Shown: positions 1 to 10,857 of the stretch, piece after piece | How the letters are laid out: each line of letters starts with the position of its first letter | Numbering within the stretch: position 1 is the stretch's first letter | DNA from: Rhynchonema sp. JSB1_4 | Lineage: Eukaryota > Nematoda > Chromadorea > Monhysterida > Xyalidae | Direction of reading: 5' to 3' | Assembly: GCA_030248065.1 (NCBI GenBank) | Contig: JASAMV010000819.1 | Location: 1 to 64,000 of the forward strand | DNA: 64,000 nt | Made by a program: the position numbers and the translations under genes | Notes under the pieces: model-generated | Told to the model about the DNA's origin: nothing | The model's database searches: none | The model's input: the letters and a program-made list of their open reading frames with translations, nothing else

Positions 1-86
1 GGCTGTTTATTTCTATTTTTTTCTGATAAGTTTTTGTTTCAAACACTGCTTTGTTACGACTTCAACTTTATCGTTTGCCATCGCAG

Positions 87-221
87 GTGACGAAAGCTGC
101 CCCCGGCCGCCAAGGGTTCTTCGAAAAGTTGAAAACGAAAAGATGGAGGATGAAATCAGCGCCAGACTTGATCGGCAAACTGCGACGTTCACGTACGCGC
201 AAAACAGCAAAATCTTCGTAA
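87..221 (+). CDS. Inositol polyphosphate 5-phosphatase, last exon only (left-arm copy)
   Basis: This is the mirror of the final exon of the gene at 39247-42508. It follows an acceptor (TCGCAG) and encodes 44 residues ending in TAA at 219-221. The peptide is very basic (KLKTKRWRMKSAPDLIGKLR, then RSRTRKTAKSS) and nearly identical to the right-arm copy, with three visible changes near its start. That conservation in frame, against diverged flanks, supports coding. The remaining exons must lie left of the window. The basic tail would suit membrane or phosphoinositide contact, which is inference. Confidence 0.75.
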   Translation: MTKAAPGRQGFFEKLKTKRWRMKSAPDLIGKLRRSRTRKTAKSS

Positions 222-780
222 AAGCGTGTGAAATTTTAGTTCGGGACTGTTTTTATAGAATCTCATTCCTGGCTTTTTTCATCGGATTACACGTTTGTTT
301 TATGGTGCAAATTTGCTTGCTTTCTTCTTCGGAGCTTTATTTTTTCACTTTGTTTATTTGGTTTTTCGCATTTATTTTGCATTTTGCTAGATCGAGATTT
401 GAGAATTGATTCGTACGGATACTAGTCACTTGCCTTGCTTTATATGTATGTATTCATCCGGTAAAGTATGACATTCCGTGATGTTTTTCCACCTCAGGTT
501 GATGTTTCACTACAAGTCGAGCTCTTTCTTGTTTCGTCTGTTTCAACTATTTTTTTATGTGATGATGCGTTTGACATTGACACTGAGTAATAAAGGATTG
601 AACAAAATAATGCGCTTTATATTATTCCCTTAAACTACCATGGTTCGATCTCACGACTCCCTCTGGTTGCTCGAGGGCACTGGGTACCCCACAAGTTGGA
701 TGTTTAAACTTTACTGGGTAAATATTCCTTTTTTGTAAACAAAGCGGAAAGACTTCACATTTTGTAGAACAAACGTCAAC
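222..780. other. Intergenic, no gene seen
   Basis: AT-rich sequence between the 5-phosphatase stop and the SYAP1 start. It contains AATAAA-like signals near 589-605 and one ATGTTTCA octamer at 502-509. The mirror is about 38684-39246. The 3' ends of the phosphatase transcript and the 5' end of SYAP1 share this short spacer in the same orientation. Confidence 0.5.
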
Positions 781-2049
781 ATGGACTCCGTGAGCAGCTG
801 GTTCGAAAATATGAGCCGTCAGGTTGGTCGAAGTATACGTCGTATTCTTCTGGCTTGTTACAAAACTAAATAATTGTACTTGTGCATAGAGCATTAGTTA
901 TTGTATACGAAGCGCCAGTTTAGCTTTCTGGCCGCTTAATGGTTCACGACATACGATGTGTACGTTGCTCTGCAGATGCTTCATAAACAGCTTTCCGTTT
1001 TAGAATCCAAAGCTGTATGAAAAATCTCGTAAACACCATTAGTTTACCACCCTAAATATTTATCCATTCCGAGTTTGCCCCTCCCCACGCAGGTGACGGG
1101 ATTTGATCACGATCCCCTCCGGAGGACACCAGAGACCCAAACCTGATGCCCCTTCCTTGAGGTGAAGGCAGTCCGCCAATGCAACACATGCAGCGCAGGG
1201 CCAGCGAAGTGACGCAACAGGCAACGGAGCAAGCCAAACACTTGGGAGGTATCCTGTTAACAACCCGCCTGCTCCTTGTGGCTGATATGAAAATGTTTCT
1301 GAAGTCATAAATAGTCTTGCGGCTTTTCTGGAGTGCTCCACTTCCTCCACTCCACTACGCAGCATTAATCTAAAATAAAAAAACGAATGATAAATTTATG
1401 AATACAAAACCGTGATGAAGTCACCGTTGTTTCAATGTTTTTATAGTCGCAGTACTGACGGCCATATCTGCGAGTCGCAGATATAGCGGTCTGTTTCATT
1501 CCAAGAACGTAATGTCCTTGTTGCTGAACGAAAAAATGTAACACCATGTTAATTGGTAGAAAAAAACAATTATATTGTTTATTATTTCACGTACGTTTCA
1601 GCCAGTCTCTATTCGTATTTTTCGGGCGCAACAAAGACGATCGAAGAGACAACATCGTCGTTGACCAAAGACGTTGGTTTCCTTGATTTAGATTTGAGAA
1701 ACCGGAAAATTATTTGTTATAGTTAGTTCATTGGTATTTCTATAAAAATTATAGTGCTGTGTATGATCTTGCAGACCATGCTGGCGGAATTTGATGAGGA
1801 GCAAAAGAAATTCATTGACGAAACGAAAAGCAAGGATCGCACCGCATATGCAGCTGTGGCGCCCTGGGTGGGATACAATGAGGAGACGCTGATGAAGAAA
1901 CAGATATTGTCCTTGTCACTGGTGAGTGGCGGGCTGGCTGGCTGATGTTTCAAGTGGAACCTGTTTATTCTGATACCTGGCCGTTTGGACCGCTTCCGAC
2001 CTGGACTGTATTTGTTCTCGTTAACCATGCTTCTTGTTGGTATGGTATA

Positions 2050-2311
2050 TTTCTAATTTCGTTGCCTCATGCGTTTTTACGGGCACGGGGAAACTCCCGT
2101 TCGAAGTCGAGGCAGGCAACAAGCTCAACGCACAGTCAACAAGCCACGCAGCTAGCTCGTGTGCGCTTTCAAATGTTTCAATCGCACAAGCTGTGTGTGT
2201 GTGTCAGCTGCGCGGCTTGTTGACTGTGCGTTGAGCTTGTTGCCTGCCTCGACTTCGAACGACGGACTTTCCCCGTGCCTGTAAAAATGCATGAGGCAAC
2301 AAATTAGAAAC
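2050..2311. repeat. Fold-back MITE in SYAP1 intron 4, family A
   Basis: Inverted arms begin TTTCTAATTTCGTTGCCTCA on the left and are mirrored at about 2285-2311. Second-order inverted segments (GGCAACAAGCTCAACGCACA and its complement) pair inside. The exact centre holds ATGTTTCA (2173-2180). The element is present in both arms (mirror about 37155-37414), so it predates the duplication or allelic split. Same family as 5876-6144. Confidence 0.85.
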
Positions 2312-2568
2312 TTGCTATATAGTTTCGACATGAGAGAAATCTGGAGGATGTTTCAGCCGTGAATCACCCGTCGTCATTTCCTCTGAGAAATTATTGTCCC
2401 TCATTTTTTGCCAACGAGGTGAAAACGTACCTGTGATGTGAAACGCCTCCTAATTCAGAATATTCTTCGCGGTGGCCTTGATCAGGGTTTATTTTGTCCA
2501 CAATTAGCCCACAATGGCTGGAACAGAGAGAGGGGTTAAAATTTTCGTTTTTGCTTTTGCTGCTGACT

Positions 2569-2758
2569 AGACGGGACCCGTGCCTACGGCCCGGCTACAG
2601 CGCCGCCCGCCGCGTCCGTGCCGTGCTACCCCCCTCCCGACGACCCGTTAGCATACCGAAAGCTACCCGTGAAAATTGACCCGTCCGCACCTCCGAGGGA
2701 GGGGGCCATAAACACAGATACCCACATACATACGTCTTCCTGTTTTAGCAGTATAGAT
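2569..2758 (+). repeat. GC-rich dispersed repeat (SINE-like), copy 1
   Basis: A GC-rich block starting ACGGGACCCGTGCCTACGG and ending GTCTTCCTGTTTTAG plus an AGTATAGAT-type tail. Related copies lie at 16538-16712, 62693-62864 and, as the mirror of this one, 36709-36899. All share CCCGTTAGCATACC and GTGAAAATTGACCCGTCCG internally. No terminal inverted repeat and no clear target duplication, so the class is uncertain. Confidence 0.75.
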
Positions 2759-4316
2759 GCGCGATGTGCCAGTTAACTAGTTGTTGTTTACCCCAGTAGA
2801 AGAATTGCACCATTTGCGCTGAAAATTTACCACGAAAACTTCATCAAAAAATACGTGACCTTTTTGATTTTATTCTGCTTTTCAAAGCCTGGTGAGATCG
2901 GGATGTTTCAGCTCTGAATGACCCGGCGACCATTTTTCTCCGAAAATTGTTCACGACTTTACAATCATGATCGAAACACCCGAAATTGAAGCCCCCTAAA
3001 TTCATTGAATCAATCCATATTTCGATTCCAGGATTCCCGAAACTTCCTCCGCGACCCGCCAGCCGGCACCGAGTTCGCGTTTGAGATGTCCGGAATGTAC
3101 CCGATAGCTGTGGCCACGCTGCAAGAGGATCCGAATCTGCGCAAAATGCGATTTCAACTTGTGCCAAAACAGTTGGTTTTTTGGGGGAGGGGGTTTAGTT
3201 GTTGGCTTGCTTGCGTAATTAATGTAGATGTGTACAGCGTACCTTCTCTTTCATGGGCGAACCATCTCTTGATGGTGACTATTTTTGAACAGGTGTGATT
3301 GTTGTGCATCTAGGTATATGCAGGTACTGTATATGAATAAAGTTTCACCGATTTTCCACTGATTTATCCAGGTGGGTCATCAAAATACGCCCAGCGTGTA
3401 ACCGTTGACTGTTACCGAGCTGTTGTTTGCGAGCATATTTTACGACAATAAACTGATCAAAAAATCAATAACTTTTGTCATCGGCGGATGGTGCAGCACT
3501 TCACAGCAGTTGTGGTGAGCTCGCTGTACCCCACCCAACCAAGCCCAATTGGCCAAACATCAATATAAGAATGCGAGAGTATGACAAAAGATTTTTGTTG
3601 TGTACGGAAGAATTTTTAAAAAAATGTAAAACACCATTGCAGATTGACGGAGGAGCGTTTCTGGCGCAGCTACTTCTACCGTGTGTCGCTGATCAAACAG
3701 TCGGCGCAACTCTCAACCCTCGCCGCGACAACGAGCGGAGGAGCGGGCAGTTTGCCTCGATCCGGATCCAGTGCTTCCGGTAGCAACCCGGAACAGAAAG
3801 TTGAGGTCGGTTTGGTCTGTGAGTTTGGGCACATGAAAGAATACTGGCATAAACTAACATTTTTTCAACTTTTCGTTGAAAAAAAATTGTTTCTTCAAAT
3901 ACTTTTCCAGTACTTGAGGTAGTCCTGTCAAAAAAATAAGGTACTTTAGGTACAAAATACATGCACATCAGTGCACCAACAGTTTCTATCCGAAGATCGA
4001 ACCCAAGATTGACCGGAAACGAAAAGCTCATTGGTTGCGCATCGATATTTTTTTGGGAAAATGAAGATAAAAGACCGATGAAGAACGCGTATGAAAAAAA
4101 TTCGTCTCCTGTTGACCATTAAAATGCGGTTTTTTTCGTCCGCCAGTATACACATATGTAAACCGTTGGTCTGACCACGGTTGGACCCGGATCGAATCCT
4201 AAACGTGCCGCACGTGATTTCTTTATGTAAAACGAAAGCGACTGTATTGTTGCCGAGTGCAACGTTTGCTTTTCGCTCTGTGTGATTAAGCTACTTTTTA
4301 ATACCAAACACGAACA

Positions 4317-4495
4317 ACGCCAACACGAGCCAGATTTCGCAGCTGGCAGAATAGTGAAACATTCATACGTGGCTGCTGATTTGGGAAATGTTACAAGTTG
4401 AAGAATAGAAAGTGGAGCGTGATGGTTTTCTCTTTCGATTCGTTCTGAATACACACCACCTTCGAAATCGGGCTCATGTTGGTGTAGTTTGCGTT
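4317..4495. repeat. Fold-back MITE, family B (CGCCAACACGAGCC ends)
   Basis: Left end ACGCCAACACGAGCCAGATT pairs with right-end AAATCGGGCTCATGTTGGTG. Lies in SYAP1 intron 6. Mirror at about 34981-35155. Relatives lie at about 20697-20866 (centre of palindrome 1), about 47272-47455 and its mirror about 51245-51425. Contains TGAAACAT at 4355-4362. Confidence 0.75.
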
Positions 4496-5875
4496 TACTT
4501 TGCGCATCTCATGTAGCGTGACCCCGTCAATGACGTGATGCTGCTGATTTGTCGATCTGGTGGCTTATGTTTCATGTTATAATGACTTGTTGTTATCATA
4601 AAGGGGTAAATGCTTCGTGCTGCCGTCCATGCTGAAGAAACTTTTTATGGATCATTTCTAAAACAACAAAAACTAAAGAAACGAAAGCAGTCTCATGTTG
4701 ATGATACCGTACCCCGGCCCATGCATATTGTGCCTTATGAATTCAGGCTCAATTATCGCCCGGTCTAAGCAACGAAGAGTTTCTCGCGAGTGAAGAGACG
4801 GCCGATCCGCCGCAAGTGTCCGAAGCGGAACTGAATCAGGTGCGAGAGCAGCTGGGCATGGCAACGGTCAAAGGTGAGACTCGCAGATGCTTGTGGCGAT
4901 GAGAATGAAGCTGCATAAGTCATTGTCCGTTTGTGAGGTCGTCGATCGTCAAAGGACCAATCGGACGTGGTCATTGATCAACCACAAGGCGGAGGAGCGA
5001 CCGGCGATACGGGACAAGACGGCGAGGCGGAGGATTGGGAGAATGAGATACTGGCGGATTTGAATGATTATGAATTGGTCTGTTTTATTGAGGATTTTAC
5101 GTTGGACGCAGTCAAACTTGGTGATCGGACCGGTCCGGTCTCTGCGTTATCACGTGACTTTTTGCGTTGAGGATATTTCGGGAGTAATTTATGTCACTAA
5201 TGCAGAAAAAGTCGTAATCGTGTGCGTCTTAAAAGCTTTCCCCAGACAGCTGATAAAGAACCTTTACGCTGTTCGAAATTAGTGGCACTGGTGAATCTCG
5301 CAATATCCTTGATGTAAAAAGACAATTCACCAAGGAAAGGCAAGCCCGCACCGAGCTCAGTGCTTGAAGGTTTGCAGAAAAAGGTGTGACCTTTTCAAAT
5401 TTCGAGGAAAAAAAATCGAATTTCTCACGCACATATACTTAGGTGAGCGAACAAACGAACAAAACAGAGAAGGAATGGGAGCAGGAGATCAGCGATCTGC
5501 TCGAAACGGAGGAACCGGACGGAGGAGAAAAGAAGGAAGCGAAAAATTAAGAGAAAATTATTCGTGTGGATTATGTAAAGTATATTCGTGTACAGATTTT
5601 TTTGTGTAAATATTCACTCTCTGAAAATGTAATTCCGATTTATATCGCAATTATCGTTACGCTGGGATTGTATTTTGGGAACTAAACCAATCTGGGGGCT
5701 TGCTTCTTATATTGTGTTTCAGCAAATTAGTGTGTGCCTTGTTTTTATTTCACCAGAAGTTTTGCGTAATTCTGCTGTAATTTCTATCGCTCAAGGTCAC
5801 GCTCGTGACATGTAATACTGCGTTCTTTTGGCTTTCAATACGGCGCCAAGCTAATGCATGGAATTAGTTATGCTA

Positions 5876-6144
5876 TAGTACGTTTCTAATTTCGTTGCCT
5901 CATGCATTCCTACAGACGCAAGGAAACTCCCGTTCGTAGTCGAAGCAGGCAACAAGCTCAACACACAGTCAACAAGCCACGCAGCTGGCTCGTGTGCGTT
6001 TCGAATGTTTCAGTCACACAAGCTGTGTGCGTCAGCTGCGTGGCTCGTTGCCTGTGTGTTGAGCTTGTTGCCTGCTTCGACTTCGAACGGGAGTTTCCCT
6101 GCGTCTGTAGGAATGCATGAGGCAACGAAATTAGAAATTTACTA
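5876..6144. mobile_element. Fold-back MITE family A, left-arm-specific insertion
   Basis: Ends are TAGTACGTTTCTAATTTCG and, from the right, TAGTAAATTTCTAATTTCG. A TA dinucleotide flanks each side (5874-5875 and 6145-6146). The mirrored right-arm site near 33585 reads GCTAACTTATTG uninterrupted, an exact empty site. TA duplication suggests a Tc1/mariner-type transposase. No coding capacity. ATGTTTCA (6005-6012) sits at the symmetry centre. Confidence 0.85.
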
Positions 6145-6803
6145 TAACTTATTGCAACTCCACAATTGTCCCCATTTGGTTTCCATTTTATTTAAAAAGA
6201 TCTATTCTAGTTTTTACATCTGTGATTTCTAACCAACACCGTTGCTGCTGTGCTGGTCTAGCGCATTGGTGCGTTTGTAAGTCACCAAAGGTTTGTAAGT
6301 GGGCCCAGCAAAACAAACTTGTGGGGCATAGGTGAACTTTTGTTATCTCACATAGTCAGGCTACGAAACGCACCAGTGCCCAGTCAAGTCGCACCAACAT
6401 ATGTGAGTCATTCCTATTTAACATCTGTGAGTTACATTTTTGTAAAGCCTTCACCAACCAACATTATTCATATTTGCCTGGCTGTTCGAATAAATGTATA
6501 AATTTTTTCATTTCTTTGTGTTTGTCTTTATGGCTTTGCACTGGAGCCAAGAAAATGGACGGACACCAAACAGCCAGCACAATTTGATGACACAGCGTCT
6601 GTGGTCAGTCAGCTGGGGAACGCTCAAACATGTGTAGTCATCTTTATGTTGAAATTTTCTCAAAAATTTTATTGAGTATGCATCTGGCGTACTGCAGAAG
6701 TGACGCTTGATGTACCCATTAACCCGCCACCACCCAATGCGCAATGCGGCTCTTTGTTTCCCGCTCAATTTTAGAAAAAAATAATCGGCTGTTTGTAAAC
6801 AAG

Positions 6804-7211
6804 CTACAGTCATCGTTCGTTATACGCGTATTTGTTATGCGACTACACACTGCATACCTTTCGGTGTCATCCCGGAAATTCGCCACACGTTCGGCTATTC
6901 GTTATAAGCATATTCGCATATGCATGACAAGTTTTAGGTCCCAAATGCCAAAATGCGTGCTTTCCTTATTCGTTGTTAGCACACTCGTTCAGGGAATCTC
7001 CAAAGAATGGTGCGCATCTTCAGTTATTTTTAGTGATAACAAAACATGCGCGTTACCCGTCAAAGTATGGATTTATGATGCGAGTAAGGCCCCAAAGATC
7101 ACCTTAATCACCGTGTTTATGCTTGACGATACTATTCGTCTTTAGCACATATACTCACCGCCCTTTTTGAGTGGTTCCATTGATAATGCTCATAACGAAT
7201 GATGACTGTAG
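6804..7211. mobile_element. Tc1/mariner-type MITE
   Basis: Terminal inverted repeats CAGTCATCGTTCGTTATACG (left) and CAGTCATCATTCGTTATGAG (right, read inward), each flanked by TA. Internal sequence repeats forms of TTATAACGAAT on both strands. Present in both arms (mirror about 32400-32815). No transposase frame. Confidence 0.75.
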
Positions 7212-9570
7212 GTCGTATTCTCCGTTCAGGTACGCGTTGTCAATGACAATGTCTATTGTTTGGTGATTGCATGTTATTTATTATACACGGTAACCTGAAA
7301 CATGAAATGTTAATACCCGTGCCCACGATCGTGGGCCTTATGGATCGATAGGTATTTGCCCATTCGGTGTTTGTTCTGCAATCGTACCACAATACTTACT
7401 AGAATACACACTAATGTCTCCAATCAGATGTCACTCTTGTGTTTTGCAATAAGTGATGTGTCTGGTGATTTAGTAAACATGTTGTCTGTGTGTGCCTCGT
7501 TATATCTTATGGATGTATTTTTAGAAATTTTAACGAAAAAAAAATCGATCAGGTTTTATTATTTCGGTCAGGAGCGTGACTCGTGGTCTGGAACAGTTAT
7601 TTCGGCTGATCTATTTTTGGTCATCGGACGGTCTCTCTCTATGTTGTCACGCACAAATGAGTTTACCACACCAGAAACAGGAACATGAGACAAAAAAAAC
7701 CAGTGCGCGCCGAGTTTATTTCGCTGCTTTAGTTGGGACAAATTGTACTGTACGTTGAATTTCTGTCACACACAAGCAAGCTGTTCTGCAGACAAACCCG
7801 CAAAAACAACATCATAGAACATGCCAGAAACCCGGTTTTTGCCAACATGCTGCGTTCACGGTGAAAAAAAGGCTCAGTATGGTTTGATGAACGTGAATTT
7901 TTGGGTGCCAAACGCATAGGACGTAGCAACTCTCGCAAACAGCAACGACACAAATATCAAAAAGTGCACAGCGACAGTAAAGCTGGCATGTTGATGTTTC
8001 AACGGAGTTCCCTTTCAAGAGTTAAAGCATTGGACAACCTCCACACCCAACTTTCAAACGGTACCCAACCACCAAAAACAGCTGCGCAGCGCCAGCGCAG
8101 GGTTGTTTACTTGGCGCCGAGCCAGACACTTGAGCGCGTGATGCCGCGTCATGTACCTATGTACATGTACAGCTGTATTGGATGGTTAGGTGGCAGCAGG
8201 CAGCCTACCAGCTGTGCAGTCTACTATGTGTACGTGCTTGTATGTGTGTCTGAGCTGTACCTTTTGGCTCTGGTTTGCTGGTTCAGTCATTTTTGCGCGC
8301 GCGGGCACTGATTTCGCTGCCTTTGGGCGTTTGTTTCATCTGTTCTCGAAACAGCTCAGCTGCTTGGTTGTTATTTTTTGGCCGGGAATTATTTGGCTCG
8401 CATCTCCTATGTTGCATTTTGATTGTATTGTTTTTTATCTGGATTTGGCCCCGGTTGCTGTTGCGAAATCTTTGAAAGGTTTTCCAGCTCTGGGAATGAG
8501 CTCTCTTGTTGGGATTTTAATCTCAATGTCTGGTTTTTCGTTTGTTCCAATTATGTGCATTCAGATTAGCAAGCTTGTTTCTGTCAATGCATGCTTGTGG
8601 TTGATAATATTAATGTGAGATTTTGTTGGTTGCTGAAACCAGAACGGGGATAATGTTTTCAGTGTTTCGTAAATTCATACGTGCAAACCAAATCTGTCGT
8701 TACTCGGTTGGCTGGAAACATTGGGCCCCGGAAAGATTCGTTAAGCCTATTATTTTCAAAAACAGCATCTCATTAATTAGAAATGCTAAAGCAGCCAACT
8801 TTTTTTGACAAACAAGTATGCAGCGGTGTCAGCATCAGCCACAGCAAGTGCGCGAGGAGTTTTCCATACAAAGCCCTCCTCGCAAACGCATGGAGCCTAA
8901 AGTGAAAAATTGTCAATTTGAAAGCACCCGAAGGACTCACATCTGACTTGTACTTCTTCTAGACGAGTCAAAAACATCAACTTTTAACATAAAGTGCATA
9001 GTTCAAATCAGTACGACAAAAAATATCGAGTTTTCGAATGTCTTTTGTGCTCATAGATGAACATCGTTGTAAACAGTTCAAACATGGTCGCAGAATGTCA
9101 AAATACTGTCGTTCTAAAATCTTCTCACTGCTGAAAACAACCAATTTTGCCCATCTGGTCTCTGATTGAATTGCTTGATTTTTGTCGTAGGGCCCATTTT
9201 CCACTAATTTCCACTTGGAGCTTTCCGGGCTTCATGTGGAAAACTGCGGTATCACCGGTCTAATGCAAACAACATACTCGAAGACAAAAACATCCTCACA
9301 CGAGGGTTGACATCACTTCCAGGTGCAAAGTGCCTTTCCTTTCGTTCTTCCGTTGTTTTCAGCTTTGTCACGTGTGTGTTATGTGAAGAGCAGTGTGCCA
9401 TAAACATTGTTTTCGCGGTTCACTGTTTTTACCAAGTCTCTAGTATTGATAGCCACAGGGCAGGTGCAAACTTTTTTGTTGAAGTACACTGCATGTGTAT
9501 TGTGCTGTCGTGTCTTGGGTGTAACGTTTGTGGAGGAAAGAAAATGACTGTGCACTTAATCTATCCCACG

Positions 9571-10741
9571 GGCCGTAGTATCTTGTGCCAGTTGAGCCAG
9601 TTCATACAGGGTGTGCGTTGTAAACACGAGTAACTTGTGCCAGTAGTGGCATGTTTAAGGACAGGCGGCGCCAAATCGGGTCACGGTAGTTGCAGGACTA
9701 ATATTTCACGGCTCCGAATTAGCTGTTGGTACACATTAGCGCATCTTCATATGCAAAAGCGTATCAGTTGGTTAGTGGTACACATTTTTGCACGTTGGCC
9801 TGTGTGAACGTGACAAATCAATTGTTGTGCATTTCGAGCTGTAAAATCTTCGTCCTTGGGGACCCATGCACTGAAATGCAGCAGCGCAAACTGAACCCGT
9901 GGCTGATGCTGCACCGTGCCACAGAAGAATACATCGACACAACCGACAATACAACAAAACGCACCATCATCATGGAGCTGTACAGGTTCCTGGGCTGTGA
10001 CTATCGGCGCTGCGCTACCTCAACTCCTGCCTGCCGTCACGGGGCAGGACGTATCAGAGTCGAGGTTGAAATAAATTTTCAACCCATCCAGTTCTTCGTT
10101 GTCATGGTCAGACAGATTTCGTTCAAAAAATGGTGCATCCAGATAGATGTTGTAAGCTTGGCTTTATTTCTTGTCACAGTTTGGTTTCCGATTGATCACT
10201 CATATTATTACGTGTTTCGTTCGTGTATAGTCCATCCATCAGCTCATGACACTTTTTCTCAGCTGAAAAGCTTGACAGGATCCAGTGCTGTTCCGGTTCC
10301 GGTCGGCTTACGAAAAAGAAAAGAAAGAGAAATCGGTATTTATTTTATTTTTGATCGCCGTTTTCTCTGACACTGCGTTGCGGAGGAACAATTTTTCACA
10401 ACGGAACCTGAACATCCGAAACAAAAGTGCCATGAGCTGATGGATGGACTACTATAATCTTAATCTAACAGTACATTTAAAAATTTTTAACGTACTAATG
10501 CAGTGAACGTGTGCTCATCAACTTGACCAACTGTTGCGCCTATGCATGCAAAAATCTGCTCTTCATTACAAACAGCTAACTCGTTCCCGTGAAACATTAG
10601 TTGGAACTTGTGCCAGTGTGTGATAACATTCCTACACACCCTGTAATTTTCTGTACCTTTCACGCGTTAACCATACAATACCGCCCTATGTTTGAACACA
10701 GCACTGGCAAACTGGCTCAACTGGCACAAGATACTATGGCC
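9571..10741. mobile_element. Non-autonomous DNA transposon with 32-bp inverted ends, left-arm-specific
   Basis: Left end GGCCGTAGTATCTTGTGCCA continues to about 9602 and is matched with one early mismatch by the right end (complement of 10710-10741). A 7-bp duplication TCCCACG flanks it (9564-9570 and 10742-10748). The mirrored right-arm site near 29995-30003 has TCCCACGC once with no insert. Sub-terminal ACTTGTGCCAG repeats occur at both ends. An open frame of 214 codons (9726-10370) lies inside; I do not recognise it and see no transposase motif, so it is probably not functional. A 7-8 bp duplication would fit a hAT-like element. Confidence 0.9.
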
Positions 10742-10857
10742 TCCCACGCACAGAAATTGCAAGCCACAAGGAACAAATCTTAATTCCGTATTGATGTGAA
10801 CCTTTTTCTGAAGCCTCGCAAAAATCATAAATTGCCTGAAAACAAAATCAGCTCGAA

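Larger units (their letters stand above)
781..5550 (+). pseudogene. SYAP1: SYAP1-like (synapse-associated protein 1, BSD domain), damaged left-arm copy
   Basis: Nine exons mirror the intact right-arm gene: 781-822, 1093-1248, 1602-1693, 1775-1921, 3032-3171, 3643-3805, 4747-4873, 4938-5077 and 5443-5550. The BSD domain is recognisable across exons 5-6 (FLRDPP, then [17 protein letters not shown]), and the acidic C-terminal part follows. Two lesions are visible. Exon 2 is 156 nt against 151 in the other copy (several small insertions, net +5), which shifts the frame and brings TGA in early. The donor after exon 3 reads TTGAGA at 1694 where the other copy has GTGAGA. Exons 4-9 remain open, so decay looks recent. 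Alternatively these are allele-specific or base-call errors, but substitutions cluster there too, which argues against simple miscalls. SYAP1 proteins are linked to Akt/mTORC2 signalling in mammals and to synapses in flies (Sap47). Confidence 0.85.
5551..9570. other. Intergenic region between SYAP1 and the 9571 transposon
   Basis: No gene is supported here. Open frames of 130-200 codons around 6744, 7901 and 8190 (and their mirrors near 31308-31895) do not keep their frame between arms, for example a one-base run difference near 7865. Identified contents are the fold-back elements at 5876-6144 and 6804-7211, a short inverted pair around 6262-6380 (GCATTGGTGCGTTTGTAA type) and the perfect palindrome GCCCACGATCGTGGGC near 7321. 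Confidence 0.5.

Noticed and set aside
4140..4215. tRNA-like GGATCGAATCC near ACCACGGTTGG
   Set aside because: Only a weak B-box match; spacing to any A box is too short and no cloverleaf forms.
9726..10370. 214-codon frame inside the 9571-10741 transposon
   Set aside because: No catalytic or DNA-binding motif seen; the element looks non-autonomous.
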